A DNA stretch of 6,889 nucleotides from CAKVOD01 sp050872805 (GCA_050872805.1 JBNMHN010000068.1:1-6889), one strand, 5' to 3'. Positions 1 to 6,707 are shown, counted from the stretch's first letter. Translations and numbers: made by a program. Notes: a model not told the origin generated them from the sequence alone.

Positions 1-1651
1 ACTTTGGCTGCGGCTTCATTATTACTGTGCTAAAGTTGGGCGTTGTGCTTGTTTCGATAGATGAGATAATCATTTTTTGCTTTGCGACTTTAGAGACTAT
101 GTTTGTGAGTTTGCTTTTGAAAAGGTTTTCATTTTTTATGAGCATATTTATTATTACGTTTTTATCTTTTTCATATAGCAAAATTTCGCGACACAAAACG
201 CCCTCATAGGTAAGTTCTTCTTGAATATTTTTTTCAAGTTGTGAGTCGAGACGAATTTGGTTGTCGACATTGTTGGCAAGTTCCTGCAAAATTGTGCTGA
301 CACCGCCGAGACTTTTTGCAACGACTCTACGCGAGGTGTCCGCTTTTGTGATGCTATTTTGATATTTGTTAAATTCCTCTACCATTGCATTTAGTTGTGT
401 GAGCAAGGTGTTTATTCTAATACATTTACTAGAAAGCCTGCTTTCAACATCGACGAGCGTTAGTTTGCCTTTTTGAAGTGCTATAAAAGCGAGGTCGTGT
501 AAAAGTTCCATTGTTTCATTGCTAGTCAAACGCAAGCAGCGGTTTTTGTCTTTGCAATCTTGACAAGATTTTTGCACGAGTTCTTGCGTAATTGTGCTGA
601 CAACTTCTTCTTGCGTCATTTGTCCGCGCGACATTGATGCAAACAAGTTTTCTAATTCGGTAAAAATTTCGGCAGTTTCCAAAATTTTTCGGTTCAACTT
701 TTTTGCTTGCGAGTTTACTACATTTTCAACGAGCGTTCCTTTTTCGCTACTTGCGATTAGATAGATTAGTCTTTCTTTGCAATTTTTTGGCAAAAAAACA
801 TACGCTGCGCACCCCAAAAATGTTGCGATTAATGATTGAAAATGATAGACTGGAAATACTTGTATGTATAATCCCACAAAGAGGTCACAAAGCAATGCGG
901 AAAAAATCAGCAAAAGCGGATTTTTGTCACTAAACACGCAAATTATGACGGCTATCCCGCAAAAAAAATATAGGTAACCTGCAAAAAATGTATTTAGGCT
1001 TGCGCCTAACCCCATTGTTATTGCTGCCAAAAACATTGTTGTTTTACTGACGTTTTTCAGCAATATCAACAAAAAAATTGCAAAGATTTGCACGAGTGCA
1101 ATATGGAAAGGTTCAAAGTTAGAAAGTCCTAGTGAAAATACTGCTAAAAAGAGCCCTGCGCACACGCATTCTTCAAGGTTGAAATTGCAAAACTTTTTTT
1201 TAACGACTGCTTGAAAAAATGATAATGTTGCTAGCAAAAATATCAAACCGACGGTCACATATGCTAGGCTCAAATAGAGTCCGTCGACGCTAGTCACTGT
1301 GTAGTATAAAAAGCCAACTTGGCACAAAAAACCGTACACTAATATGAGCCAAATATTGAGCGGTTTTTTGAATTTATAGTGCAAAAAATAAAAGAACAAA
1401 AACAAAACAATTGTTGTGATTGAGCATACGAGTACTTGTTCCGTCAGTCCAAAAACTATACAAGAAAGAAAGTATATGATTGACACCAAAAATATGTTTT
1501 GATTGCACCAAATGAGTGCAAAGAACATTGCAAAACCAAAGGGTTGTAGATTGCCGTTGAGCGTTGCGGAATTGAGGACTATCATCATCATTAGGTATAT
1601 GGCGTATTTTGCCACTTTCAGTGCTACTGCTTTTTTTCTTGCTATTTCCAT
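1..1651 (-). CDS. spoIIE: Stage II sporulation protein E (SpoIIE), 5' part, runs off the left edge
   Basis: SpoIIE is a membrane PP2C-type phosphatase that dephosphorylates SpoIIAA, frees sigma F in the forespore, and helps place the polar septum. Translation from the ATG at 1651 stays open for 550 codons to the window edge. Residues 1-12 are basic (MEIARKKAVALK). Residues about 15-290 form some 10-12 hydrophobic membrane segments, including a PFGFAMFFAL stretch (37-46) typical of the family. Residues about 300-550 are cytoplasmic: a CxxCxxxxxC cluster at 363-372 (CQDCKDKNRC), then a helix RRVVAKSLGGVSTILQELA (440-458), both matching the SpoIIE regulatory region. The visible end (KPQPK) is about where the phosphatase domain should begin, so its Asp metal ligands are not seen. 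Bacillus subtilis SpoIIE is 827 aa, which fits the missing length. No Shine-Dalgarno precedes the ATG; seven T residues do. The family assignment is from recalled motifs, without a search. Confidence 0.9.
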   Translation of the reverse strand, partial: MEIARKKAVALKVAKYAIYLMMMIVLNSATLNGNLQPFGFAMFFALIWCNQNIFLVSIIYFLSCIVFGLTEQVLVCSITTIVLFLFFYFLHYKFKKPLNIWLILVYGFLCQVGFLYYTVTSVDGLYLSLAYVTVGLIFLLATLSFFQAVVKKKFCNFNLEECVCAGLFLAVFSLGLSNFEPFHIALVQIFAIFLLILLKNVSKTTMFLAAITMGLGASLNTFFAGYLYFFCGIAVIICVFSDKNPLLLIFSALLCDLFVGLYIQVFPVYHFQSLIATFLGCAAYVFLPKNCKERLIYLIASSEKGTLVENVVNSQAKKLNRKILETAEIFTELENLFASMSRGQMTQEEVVSTITQELVQKSCQDCKDKNRCLRLTSNETMELLHDLAFIALQKGKLTLVDVESRLSSKCIRINTLLTQLNAMVEEFNKYQNSITKADTSRRVVAKSLGGVSTILQELANNVDNQIRLDSQLEKNIQEELTYEGVLCREILLYEKDKNVIINMLIKNENLFKSKLTNIVSKVAKQKMIISSIETSTTPNFSTVIMKPQPK

Positions 1652-1684
1652 AAAAAAATACTATCACAAATTATGTGTAGTATT
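1652..1684 (-). terminator. Rho-independent terminator-like hairpin after the pseudouridine synthase gene
   Basis: On the minus strand AATACTA+CACA pairs with TGTG+TAGTATT (arms 1678-1684/1674-1677 and 1665-1668/1657-1663), with one unpaired A (position 1664) and a 5-nt loop. Seven T residues (1658-1652) follow, the first two within the base of the stem. It lies 42 bp past the stop codon of the pseudouridine synthase gene and fits its terminator. The stem is AT-rich, so termination may be partial. The T run ends exactly at the spoIIE ATG. Confidence 0.6.
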
Positions 1685-1691
1685 TTGAAAA
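1658..1691 (-). promoter_or_regulatory. Possible spoIIE promoter: extended -10 and Spo0A-like box
   Basis: The minus strand reads TGATAGTAT, an extended -10 (TGn plus TAGTAT at 1663-1658, 4 of 6 to consensus). Initiation 7 nt later would fall on the A of the spoIIE ATG and give a leaderless message. About 19 bp upstream of this -10 lies TTTTCAAAA (1691-1683), one base off the 0A-box core TGTCRAA. In B. subtilis spoIIE is known to be Spo0A-activated with a non-standard spacer. In such AT-rich DNA these matches can arise by chance, so this is tentative. Confidence 0.25.
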
Positions 1692-1725
1692 TTTTAATCA
1701 TTTATTGTAAATTATTGCAAAAAAC

Positions 1726-2430
1726 CTATTCGACGTGGATGCTCAAAAAGCGGTCGATATCAAATTCGCTGAATGGGTATTCTTCTTTGGGTGGCATTAC
1801 GATAAAGTTCATTCTTTCTTTTGTTGTTGGATGTTCAAACTTTAGGTTATATGCCCAAAGTGCGAGGTTGTTTTTCACTTGCCCTGCGCCGTATTTTTGG
1901 TCGCCAAAAACTGGACAATTAATTGCGTTCATTTGCACGCGAATTTGGTGTCCGCGCCCCGTATACAATAAGATTGTTGCGAGGGCGAGATTGTCTTTCG
2001 TGTCCAAAATTTCATAATCTAATTCCGCACGCTTTGCACCGGTTGTCAAACTTGGTACGATGCTAACGATGTTATTATATTCATCTTTTTTCAAGTGGTG
2101 TACGAGTTTCCCGCGCTTTTCTTTTGGTACGCCGTTTAAGACTGCGACGTAGCGCTTTTCAAAGCCTCCTTCTTTCATTTGCTCAGAGAGTCTGCTTGCT
2201 GCTTTGCTGGTTTTTGCAAAGACCATAACGCCTCCAGTTGGGCGGTCTAGGCGGTGAACAAGCCCGAGATATACGTTGTTTGGCTTATTGTCGCGCACTT
2301 TGATGTAGTTTTTTAGCATTGTGAGCATATCTTCGTCGCCGCTAGAATCCTCTTGGGTTGGTATGTTTTGCGGTTTCACGACAACCATAATGTGGTTGTC
2401 CTCATATATAATCAAATCTTTTGTTTCCAT
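1726..2430 (-). CDS. RluA-family RNA pseudouridine synthase (no S4 domain)
   Basis: This enzyme isomerises uridine to pseudouridine in rRNA or tRNA; the target cannot be read from the sequence. It has 234 residues and begins directly with the catalytic fold, with no S4 RNA-binding domain, so it resembles the short RluA-type enzymes more than RluD. The catalytic motif is HRLDRPTGGVMVFAKT (59-74), with nucleophile Asp62. KRY (92-94) and LLYTGRGHQIRVQM (154-167) follow, then CPVFGDQKYGAG (172-183), all core elements of the family. The motif has TGG where most members have TSG. The start at 2430 is supported by AGGGAAG at 2440-2434, 3-4 nt upstream of the ATG. The gene begins 35 bp after the CBS gene with no terminator or clear promoter between, so the two are probably co-transcribed. 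A hairpin lies 42 bp past the stop. The family is secure; the substrate and symbol are not. Confidence 0.93.
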   Translation of the reverse strand: METKDLIIYEDNHIMVVVKPQNIPTQEDSSGDEDMLTMLKNYIKVRDNKPNNVYLGLVHRLDRPTGGVMVFAKTSKAASRLSEQMKEGGFEKRYVAVLNGVPKEKRGKLVHHLKKDEYNNIVSIVPSLTTGAKRAELDYEILDTKDNLALATILLYTGRGHQIRVQMNAINCPVFGDQKYGAGQVKNNLALWAYNLKFEHPTTKERMNFIVMPPKEEYPFSEFDIDRFLSIHVE

Positions 2431-2465
2431 TTTCTTCCCTTATATCATAGTCTTATAAATAATTA

Positions 2466-3209
2466 TCAGTATAAATCCAAAATTTTATTCATATCAACGA
2501 CGTCGCCGACGGTTATTATACCGAGCGGTTTATCAAGATTATTGCCGTTTTGCGTAATGAGAATGACGAGCAATTTGCGGTTTGTGTTAAATAATTCCAT
2601 AATTTGTTCGATTGTAACTTTGGAATTTGTGATGACATAGTAGTTTTCGTCTACTGTTTGCATTAGTATGTCGCCGATTGATGTTTCATCTACAAACTCC
2701 TGCAAGTTTTCGCACGCAAGTAGTGCTGAGCCAAGTGTTTCGGCGAGCTTGCCAGCGTTCGCGACGCCGATGAGCATATCATCTTCGTATATTGGAATAT
2801 TTTTATATCCCCGTTTTGACATCGTTTTCAAGACTTCACGCACGGGCGTGTTCGCCTGCAATGTAATTACGTCGCGCGTTGCAATTGTTGAAATCGCTTT
2901 TGGTGGCGTGCTGAGCAGTGCAGCGATTTTCTCAAACTCTTCAAGCACATCAATATGCGGTTCAGCAATGACGACATCTTCATAACTTGAATGCACGATT
3001 GCGTTGCGCAACCTGCCATAATCGATGAGTTTGTCTTCATACTTCCTCACAACATAGTTTAGGTTTGATGCGCGCCTAATCATATCGGCGTATGTCATAT
3101 TACGCTTAAAGTTATAAATTGAGCGCAAGGCGTTGTCGATTGTGTTGTAGGCTGTTATAAAACGCATTGCGTTACTATTTTCGCCTTCATTGCTTTTGGT
3201 CATATACAT
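2466..3209 (-). CDS. CBS-pair protein with N-terminal helical domain carrying an Rx4H (HEPN-like) motif
   Basis: The protein has 247 aa, is probably cytosolic, and has no membrane segment or signal peptide. Residues about 15-100 are helical and contain RLRNAIVH (66-73), so R68 and H73 form an Rx4H motif like that of HEPN domains. A linker ending in STPP (100-103) leads into two CBS motifs. CBS1 is about 104-156 (around VITLQANTPVREVLKTM and GYKNIPIYEDDMLIGV). CBS2 is about 178-240 (TIEQIMELF, ending KPLGIITVGDVVDM). CBS pairs usually bind adenine nucleotides or other adenosyl ligands and regulate a partner domain, so a ligand-gated helical domain is the natural inference. The ATG at 3209 is chosen because AGAGGA (3221-3216) sits 6 nt upstream. 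The in-frame ATG at 3236 lies upstream of the -10 element, so it should not be transcribed from that promoter. It is first in a likely operon with the pseudouridine synthase. CBS assignment is secure; the HEPN relation is inferred. Confidence 0.88.
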   Translation of the reverse strand: MYMTKSNEGENSNAMRFITAYNTIDNALRSIYNFKRNMTYADMIRRASNLNYVVRKYEDKLIDYGRLRNAIVHSSYEDVVIAEPHIDVLEEFEKIAALLSTPPKAISTIATRDVITLQANTPVREVLKTMSKRGYKNIPIYEDDMLIGVANAGKLAETLGSALLACENLQEFVDETSIGDILMQTVDENYYVITNSKVTIEQIMELFNTNRKLLVILITQNGNNLDKPLGIITVGDVVDMNKILDLY

Positions 3210-3215
3210 ATTGTT

Positions 3216-3221
3216 TCCTCT
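3216..3221 (-). promoter_or_regulatory. Ribosome binding site that sets the CBS-protein start
   Basis: AGAGGA on the minus strand is followed by AACAAT and then ATG at 3209, a 6-nt spacing. It lies at or within a base or two of the predicted transcription start, so the leader would be only about a dozen nucleotides. A second ATG at 3203 is less well spaced. Confidence 0.7.
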
Positions 3222-3226
3222 AATGT

Positions 3227-3255
3227 ATTTTACCATAAAATGCTCATTTTATCAA
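3227..3255 (-). promoter_or_regulatory. Sigma-A-type promoter of the CBS/pseudouridine synthase unit
   Basis: The minus strand has TTGATA (3255-3250, 5 of 6 to TTGACA), a 17-bp spacer, and TAAAAT (3232-3227, 5 of 6 to TATAAT). Initiation is expected near 3222-3219. It lies between the terminator of the upstream unit and the CBS-protein start, which is where a promoter is needed. Confidence 0.75.
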
Positions 3256-3296
3256 ACATTTTGCAGTACTTGCGCGGATTTTCAAGTAATTTATGC

Positions 3297-3328
3297 AAAA
3301 GAACCGCCAAATTCAGTTTGGGCGGTTC
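3297..3328 (-). terminator. Strong rho-independent terminator of the 1018-aa/81-aa unit
   Basis: A perfect 8-bp GC-rich stem pairs GAACCGCC (3328-3321 read on minus) with GGCGGTTC (3308-3301). It can extend inward by an AAA/TTT pairing past one bulged base, and is followed by TTTT (3300-3297). It begins 32 bp past the stop codon of the 81-aa gene. On the plus strand no T run follows, so it works for minus-strand transcripts only. Confidence 0.85.
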
Positions 3329-3360
3329 CTCCATTTATTTGCGGTCAATGTGGATTCTTT

Positions 3361-3606
3361 TTAGTCTTCTGCTTTGAGCATTTCGCGCAAATCATTGATT
3401 TGGTCTTGGTTCAAGGTTTCCAATTTACTAATTGCCTCAGTATATGCAAGCTTCACTTCTTCGGGATAGTCCCCAAATTGTGCGTTCTTGTTCATAATTT
3501 GAGCAATTTTCATAATGTCGTTGTAATCTTTATCTTCACATTTTAAAATTATTGATTCCAAAACTTTGAAACTCAATTCAATTACTTTTGGGTCATTTGC
3601 GTCCAT
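3361..3606 (-). CDS. Small acidic helical protein of unknown function
   Basis: I do not recognise this 81-aa protein. It is rich in Asp, Glu, Lys and Ile/Leu with no Gly-rich or membrane segment, and reads as three or four amphipathic helices (about 5-22, 27-41, 47-63 and 66-79). There is no Cys pair or catalytic-looking motif. The only Cys is in LKCEDKD (21-27). It is convincing as a gene because AAGGAGAG (3618-3611) sits correctly ahead of the ATG at 3606. It also lies 31 bp after the 1018-aa gene with no terminator between, and a strong terminator follows it. It could be a partner or chaperone of the large protein, but only its position suggests that. Nothing marks it as an antitoxin: there is no DNA-binding motif and no toxin-sized neighbour. 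Confidence 0.82.
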   Translation of the reverse strand: MDANDPKVIELSFKVLESIILKCEDKDYNDIMKIAQIMNKNAQFGDYPEEVKLAYTEAISKLETLNQDQINDLREMLKAED

Positions 3607-3637
3607 TTTTCTCTCCTTTTGGTTTTATAAATCATTA

Positions 3638-6600
3638 CTAGTCATTTTTTGATGCTTGAAGCATTTTTACTCTACGCAATTCATCCGCTTTTTGTCTAAT
3701 TACAAGCGGTTTTTTCATTCCACGAACACCTTTCCCGATGTAACCATTATTGGTTCTCATTTCTTCTACATCGCTGAAAGTATCACGGAATTGCTCATCA
3801 TATTCAGTATTTTCCAGTAAATCATCATTATCTGAATAAACCGTTATAGTTTCCAATTTTGGATCAGCATTTGCTTGTGGAACTATCTTGCGAATAGTGT
3901 AAGCGTTAAGCCCTGAAGTATTACTCTTTTCATCCTTTTCGATGAATGTCGTTGAATCATACATTCTATACTTTTTACCATCATGCGTAAGAGTTGCATC
4001 GGCAGCAACTGATGCATCCATTTTACGGCAAACAGTTTTTACTTGTTTTTTTAGATCGTTGCCATATTTAGCTTCTGCTCCTACAATATTTTTATAATAA
4101 TAGTTCATAAAACTTGCAGGCGTTTTGCAGGCGCCCCATTCTGGGTACTTAGCCTTATTATCTTCATATGTCTTAAGCACTTTATCGACTTCTGTAGCAG
4201 TAAATTTGTCAAGTTCTTTAAGCGTTGCCGCTTCAATCACTTCAGCATTGTTCCCAAAACGGCTTGCTTTGTCAATAACTTCTATAGCTTGCTTAGATGT
4301 ATTACCGGTGTGAGCATTGTTGTACAATGTTGTCACAGCGTTTTGGCTTGCTGATACTGCTTGCGCTCTTTCAGCCGAGATTGGACTTGCATTCTCTTTT
4401 TCGACAGCACGCTTTTTATCGCTCAAACTTTTTTCATTAAGCGCTTTTGCGGTCAACCCAGCCATGTACTTAGAAATGCTTTTTCTAACAGAATCAGAAG
4501 TTCTCTCTCCAAATGTCTTCTTTGAAATAGTAAATTGAGGATCTACGGAAGCAGGCTTTTCTATCTCTCCATTTTTTGATTTTACTATTCCTTTGCCAAC
4601 ATTTATTTTTTTATTGTTGGCTTCTTCAACCTCATTTTCTTTGTCTTTTGGCAATTCTTCTTTCGCTACAACATTTTGTGCCTTATTAGCATCACTCTCA
4701 CTTTCGTTGCCGCCATTCACTAAATCATTAAAAAATCTTACGCTATCTGCTACTTCTTGTTCAGACGCTTTAGCAGGTCTGCTATCAATTTTATCCGAAA
4801 TTCCATTGAAATAATTCAATGATGTTTCAAGTTCCTCACTTGAGACCGCTCTTGGCTTTGAGGTTACCCTGTCTGCAACATTTTGGAAATATTGCACACT
4901 TTCCGCTACTCTTTTGTCCGTATTAACAAATTCATCGGCACTTTTATTATAATAATTCATTGAATCTTCAAGTTCCTCACTTGAGACTGTTCTCGGTCTT
5001 GAAGTTGTTCTGTCTGCAACATTTTGGAAATATTGCATACTTTCTGCCACTTTTTTATCTGGATCAGTAATTTCATCGACGCTTTCGTTATAATAATTAA
5101 TAGCATCTTCAAGCTCTTGACTTGAAACCGTTCTTGGCTTTGAGGTTACCCTATCCATAACATTTTGGAAATATTGCACACTTTCCGGTATTTCTTTTCC
5201 AAAATCTTTAAATGTTTTACTATCATCACTATGAGCAGTATTCATATCGGTGTCTGTTGGCTGCTCTTTCTCGGCATCAGGATTATGGAGCGTTGTTTGT
5301 TCCTTATCTGCATCAGGATTATGGAGCGTTGTTTGTTCTTTCTTTGCATCAGGATTTGGGAATGAAGAGAACTTAAAGTCCCCAGCTTCAGGCACTTCAT
5401 ATTCACCAAAGATTGCTGTTTCTCTATTGCCATCTTTGAAGATGTTTTTGTATCCGCATACTTTGCAGTTCGCTTCCATAATTTGGTTTGCAGAGAACTC
5501 AAAATTAGCATTGTAGCGTGAAACCGAATTTGTAACTGTTGTGGAAATAAACTTCATTACATACGGGTCGTTCAAATATTTACCAAGCTCGTTCATTCTT
5601 TGCATTGCAGATGTCAAATACGATTCGCTCATTGCAAGCCTTTCTTCTGCAGTTTTATTTGGCAACATTTTGCTCATTTCGCTTGCGATTAAGTCGGTGC
5701 AAATGTTGTGAAGCTTGTATTTGATTAGGTCATAGTTCTTTCTATAATCATTAATTTGTGCAGCTTTGTCCTTTCCGTCCTTGCTTAAAAAATCTCGATC
5801 GTTTTGTACGACATTTAAGAAAGTCTCTATATTCGTATTAAATGATCTCATTGCGCAGGCAGAAACATAATTCGTCACAATGTCTGTTCCACTCATTTCG
5901 CTAATGTTCATATAGAGTCTACCTGATTGCGGAACAAACTTCTTTGACTTCCATCTATTTAATGTAAGTACGGATAGCAACCCTTTTGCCTTACTAGACA
6001 CTTTACCTAATTTTGACGGCATAAACACATTAGAGCTATTGTTTGGTGCAAGTGTAACGCCAGTAAATGCTGCCATCTTTTCGCAAATTTCAAGCGCCGA
6101 TTTTACATTTTCATCAACACCATCTTTTGGGTTGGTACTTGGCGATTCGAGTTTGTCGACTACATTTTGGCTAACTTTATTGTTTGCATAAAATTTCAAA
6201 CGCTTGCCATTCTTTTCCCTAGAGCGTCGTGTAACACTAAGTTCGTAATACTTGTTATTGTTTTCATCATAGAACGGCTTAGCATATGGCGCTAACTCTA
6301 GCCCCATTTCTTGAAGTTTATCCTCAGGAATCATTACATTTTGCCCTGAGAGGTTACGAATTGTCATAACTGTTTTGATAAACGATTCAGCGGTCATTCT
6401 TTGTTTTTCGACAGCTTTAGATGTATCCACTTTCCCATCAAGTGTTGTGAAAGTGATGTCAGTTGCGTCGTTGCGCTCACTTGTCGTTTTCAATATGTTT
6501 ATAGGAGTTTTTCCGTAAACAATCTCTTTCATAATGCTGATTTCTTTCTTTCTGCGCACATCAAAATCACTATTTGCAACATCTTGGAATTTTGTTGCGC

Positions 6601-6694
6601 TATTGTTTGGATTCATCATGGCACTTTGGGAATTTTGTGCGTTTTTGCTGTTTTGCACATTATTTGTATTGGCTTTCATTTCTTCAGTTGTCAT
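3638..6694 (-). CDS. Large soluble repeat-containing protein of unknown family (1018 aa)
   Basis: I do not recognise this protein. It has no signal peptide or membrane segment, so it is probably cytoplasmic. Regions, numbered from the ATG at 6694: 1-40 is an Asn/Gln/Ser-rich, probably disordered tail. About 40-420 is a mostly helical conserved-looking domain containing YGKTPINILKTT (60-71). A lone CxxC (CKVC, 410-413) follows. About 447-482 holds three 12-residue repeats. About 504-661 holds 47-residue repeats built from half-units around (D/E)S-x-x-YFN. About 662-700 is an acidic, charged linker. About 720-1018 is a second helical domain ending in a basic tail (GMKKPLVIRQKADELRRVK). The start at 6694 is chosen because GAAGGAG (6707-6701) sits 6 nt upstream; ATGs at 6700 and 6727 fit worse. 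It heads a two-gene unit with the 81-aa gene and is transcribed divergently from the SRP RNA. It is certainly coding; a structural or scaffold role is only a guess. Confidence 0.9.
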   Translation of the reverse strand: MTTEEMKANTNNVQNSKNAQNSQSAMMNPNNSATKFQDVANSDFDVRRKKEISIMKEIVYGKTPINILKTTSERNDATDITFTTLDGKVDTSKAVEKQRMTAESFIKTVMTIRNLSGQNVMIPEDKLQEMGLELAPYAKPFYDENNNKYYELSVTRRSREKNGKRLKFYANNKVSQNVVDKLESPSTNPKDGVDENVKSALEICEKMAAFTGVTLAPNNSSNVFMPSKLGKVSSKAKGLLSVLTLNRWKSKKFVPQSGRLYMNISEMSGTDIVTNYVSACAMRSFNTNIETFLNVVQNDRDFLSKDGKDKAAQINDYRKNYDLIKYKLHNICTDLIASEMSKMLPNKTAEERLAMSESYLTSAMQRMNELGKYLNDPYVMKFISTTVTNSVSRYNANFEFSANQIMEANCKVCGYKNIFKDGNRETAIFGEYEVPEAGDFKFSSFPNPDAKKEQTTLHNPDADKEQTTLHNPDAEKEQPTDTDMNTAHSDDSKTFKDFGKEIPESVQYFQNVMDRVTSKPRTVSSQELEDAINYYNESVDEITDPDKKVAESMQYFQNVADRTTSRPRTVSSEELEDSMNYYNKSADEFVNTDKRVAESVQYFQNVADRVTSKPRAVSSEELETSLNYFNGISDKIDSRPAKASEQEVADSVRFFNDLVNGGNESESDANKAQNVVAKEELPKDKENEVEEANNKKINVGKGIVKSKNGEIEKPASVDPQFTISKKTFGERTSDSVRKSISKYMAGLTAKALNEKSLSDKKRAVEKENASPISAERAQAVSASQNAVTTLYNNAHTGNTSKQAIEVIDKASRFGNNAEVIEAATLKELDKFTATEVDKVLKTYEDNKAKYPEWGACKTPASFMNYYYKNIVGAEAKYGNDLKKQVKTVCRKMDASVAADATLTHDGKKYRMYDSTTFIEKDEKSNTSGLNAYTIRKIVPQANADPKLETITVYSDNDDLLENTEYDEQFRDTFSDVEEMRTNNGYIGKGVRGMKKPLVIRQKADELRRVKMLQASKND
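4712..5185 (-). repeat. In-frame 141-bp (47-aa) tandem repeats built of half-units
   Basis: Within the 1018-aa gene, units at residues 504-550, 551-597 and 598-649 each begin E-S-(V/M)-QYFQNV. Each unit splits into an 'a' half (about 26 aa: ESxQYFQNVxDRxTSxPRxV then SSxELE) and a 'b' half (DSMNYYNKSADE-like). The third b half is also 26 aa (TSLNYFNGISDKIDSRP...) and realigns with the a half. A final partial copy, DSVRFFNDLV, sits at 650-659, giving seven half-units. The DNA repeat is visible as the plus-strand block ACATTTTGGAAATATTGCA recurring every 141 bp (near 4879, 5020 and 5161). Confidence 0.9.
5249..5356 (-). repeat. In-frame 36-bp (12-aa) tandem repeats, three copies
   Basis: The three copies encode NPDAKKEQTTLH, NPDADKEQTTLH and NPDAEKEQPTDT (residues 447-482 of the 1018-aa protein). 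Copies 5321-5356 and 5285-5320 match at 33 of 36 bases, suggesting a recent duplication; the third (5249-5284) keeps only its first half. The repeats are hydrophilic and lie in a linker just ahead of the 47-aa array. Confidence 0.92.
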
Positions 6695-6700
6695 ACTCAT

Positions 6701-6707
6701 CTCCTTC
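6701..6707 (-). promoter_or_regulatory. Ribosome binding site that sets the 1018-aa protein start
   Basis: GAAGGAG on the minus strand is followed by ATGAGT and then the ATG at 6694. The ATG at 6700 abuts the site with no spacing, and the ATG at 6727 lies upstream of the predicted -10, so 6694 is preferred. Confidence 0.75.

Noticed and set aside
703..933. Plus-strand 76-codon frame inside the spoIIE membrane region
   Set aside because: It is antisense to a convincing membrane-protein frame and has no ribosome binding site or recognisable product.
1374..1667. Minus-strand 97-codon reading frame with an ATG at 1667
   Set aside because: It lies in another frame over the start of spoIIE, where the spoIIE frame is open for 550 codons and gives family motifs. 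Its ATG also lies inside the terminator-like stem.
3361..3606. 81-aa protein as an antitoxin
   Set aside because: It has no DNA-binding N-terminus and no toxin-like small neighbour; its only partner is a 1018-aa protein.
4712..5356. Tandem repeats considered as a CRISPR array or iteron origin
   Set aside because: The periods are 36 and 141 bp, the reading frame is kept throughout, and the repeats differ mostly as related codons. They are coding repeats, with no spacers or dyad structure.
5165..5516. Short reading frames on both strands with repetitive residues (e.g. WSVVCS, RSIIL)
   Set aside because: They are shadows of the 12-aa repeat DNA inside the 1018-aa gene, with no ribosome sites.
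3638..6694. Large repeat protein as a surface adhesin or secreted effector
   Set aside because: It has no signal peptide, membrane segment or sortase motif.
3638..6694. Signs of recent horizontal transfer around the large gene
   Set aside because: No integrase, insertion sequence, tRNA or direct-repeat boundaries are visible, and base composition looks like that of the neighbouring genes by eye.
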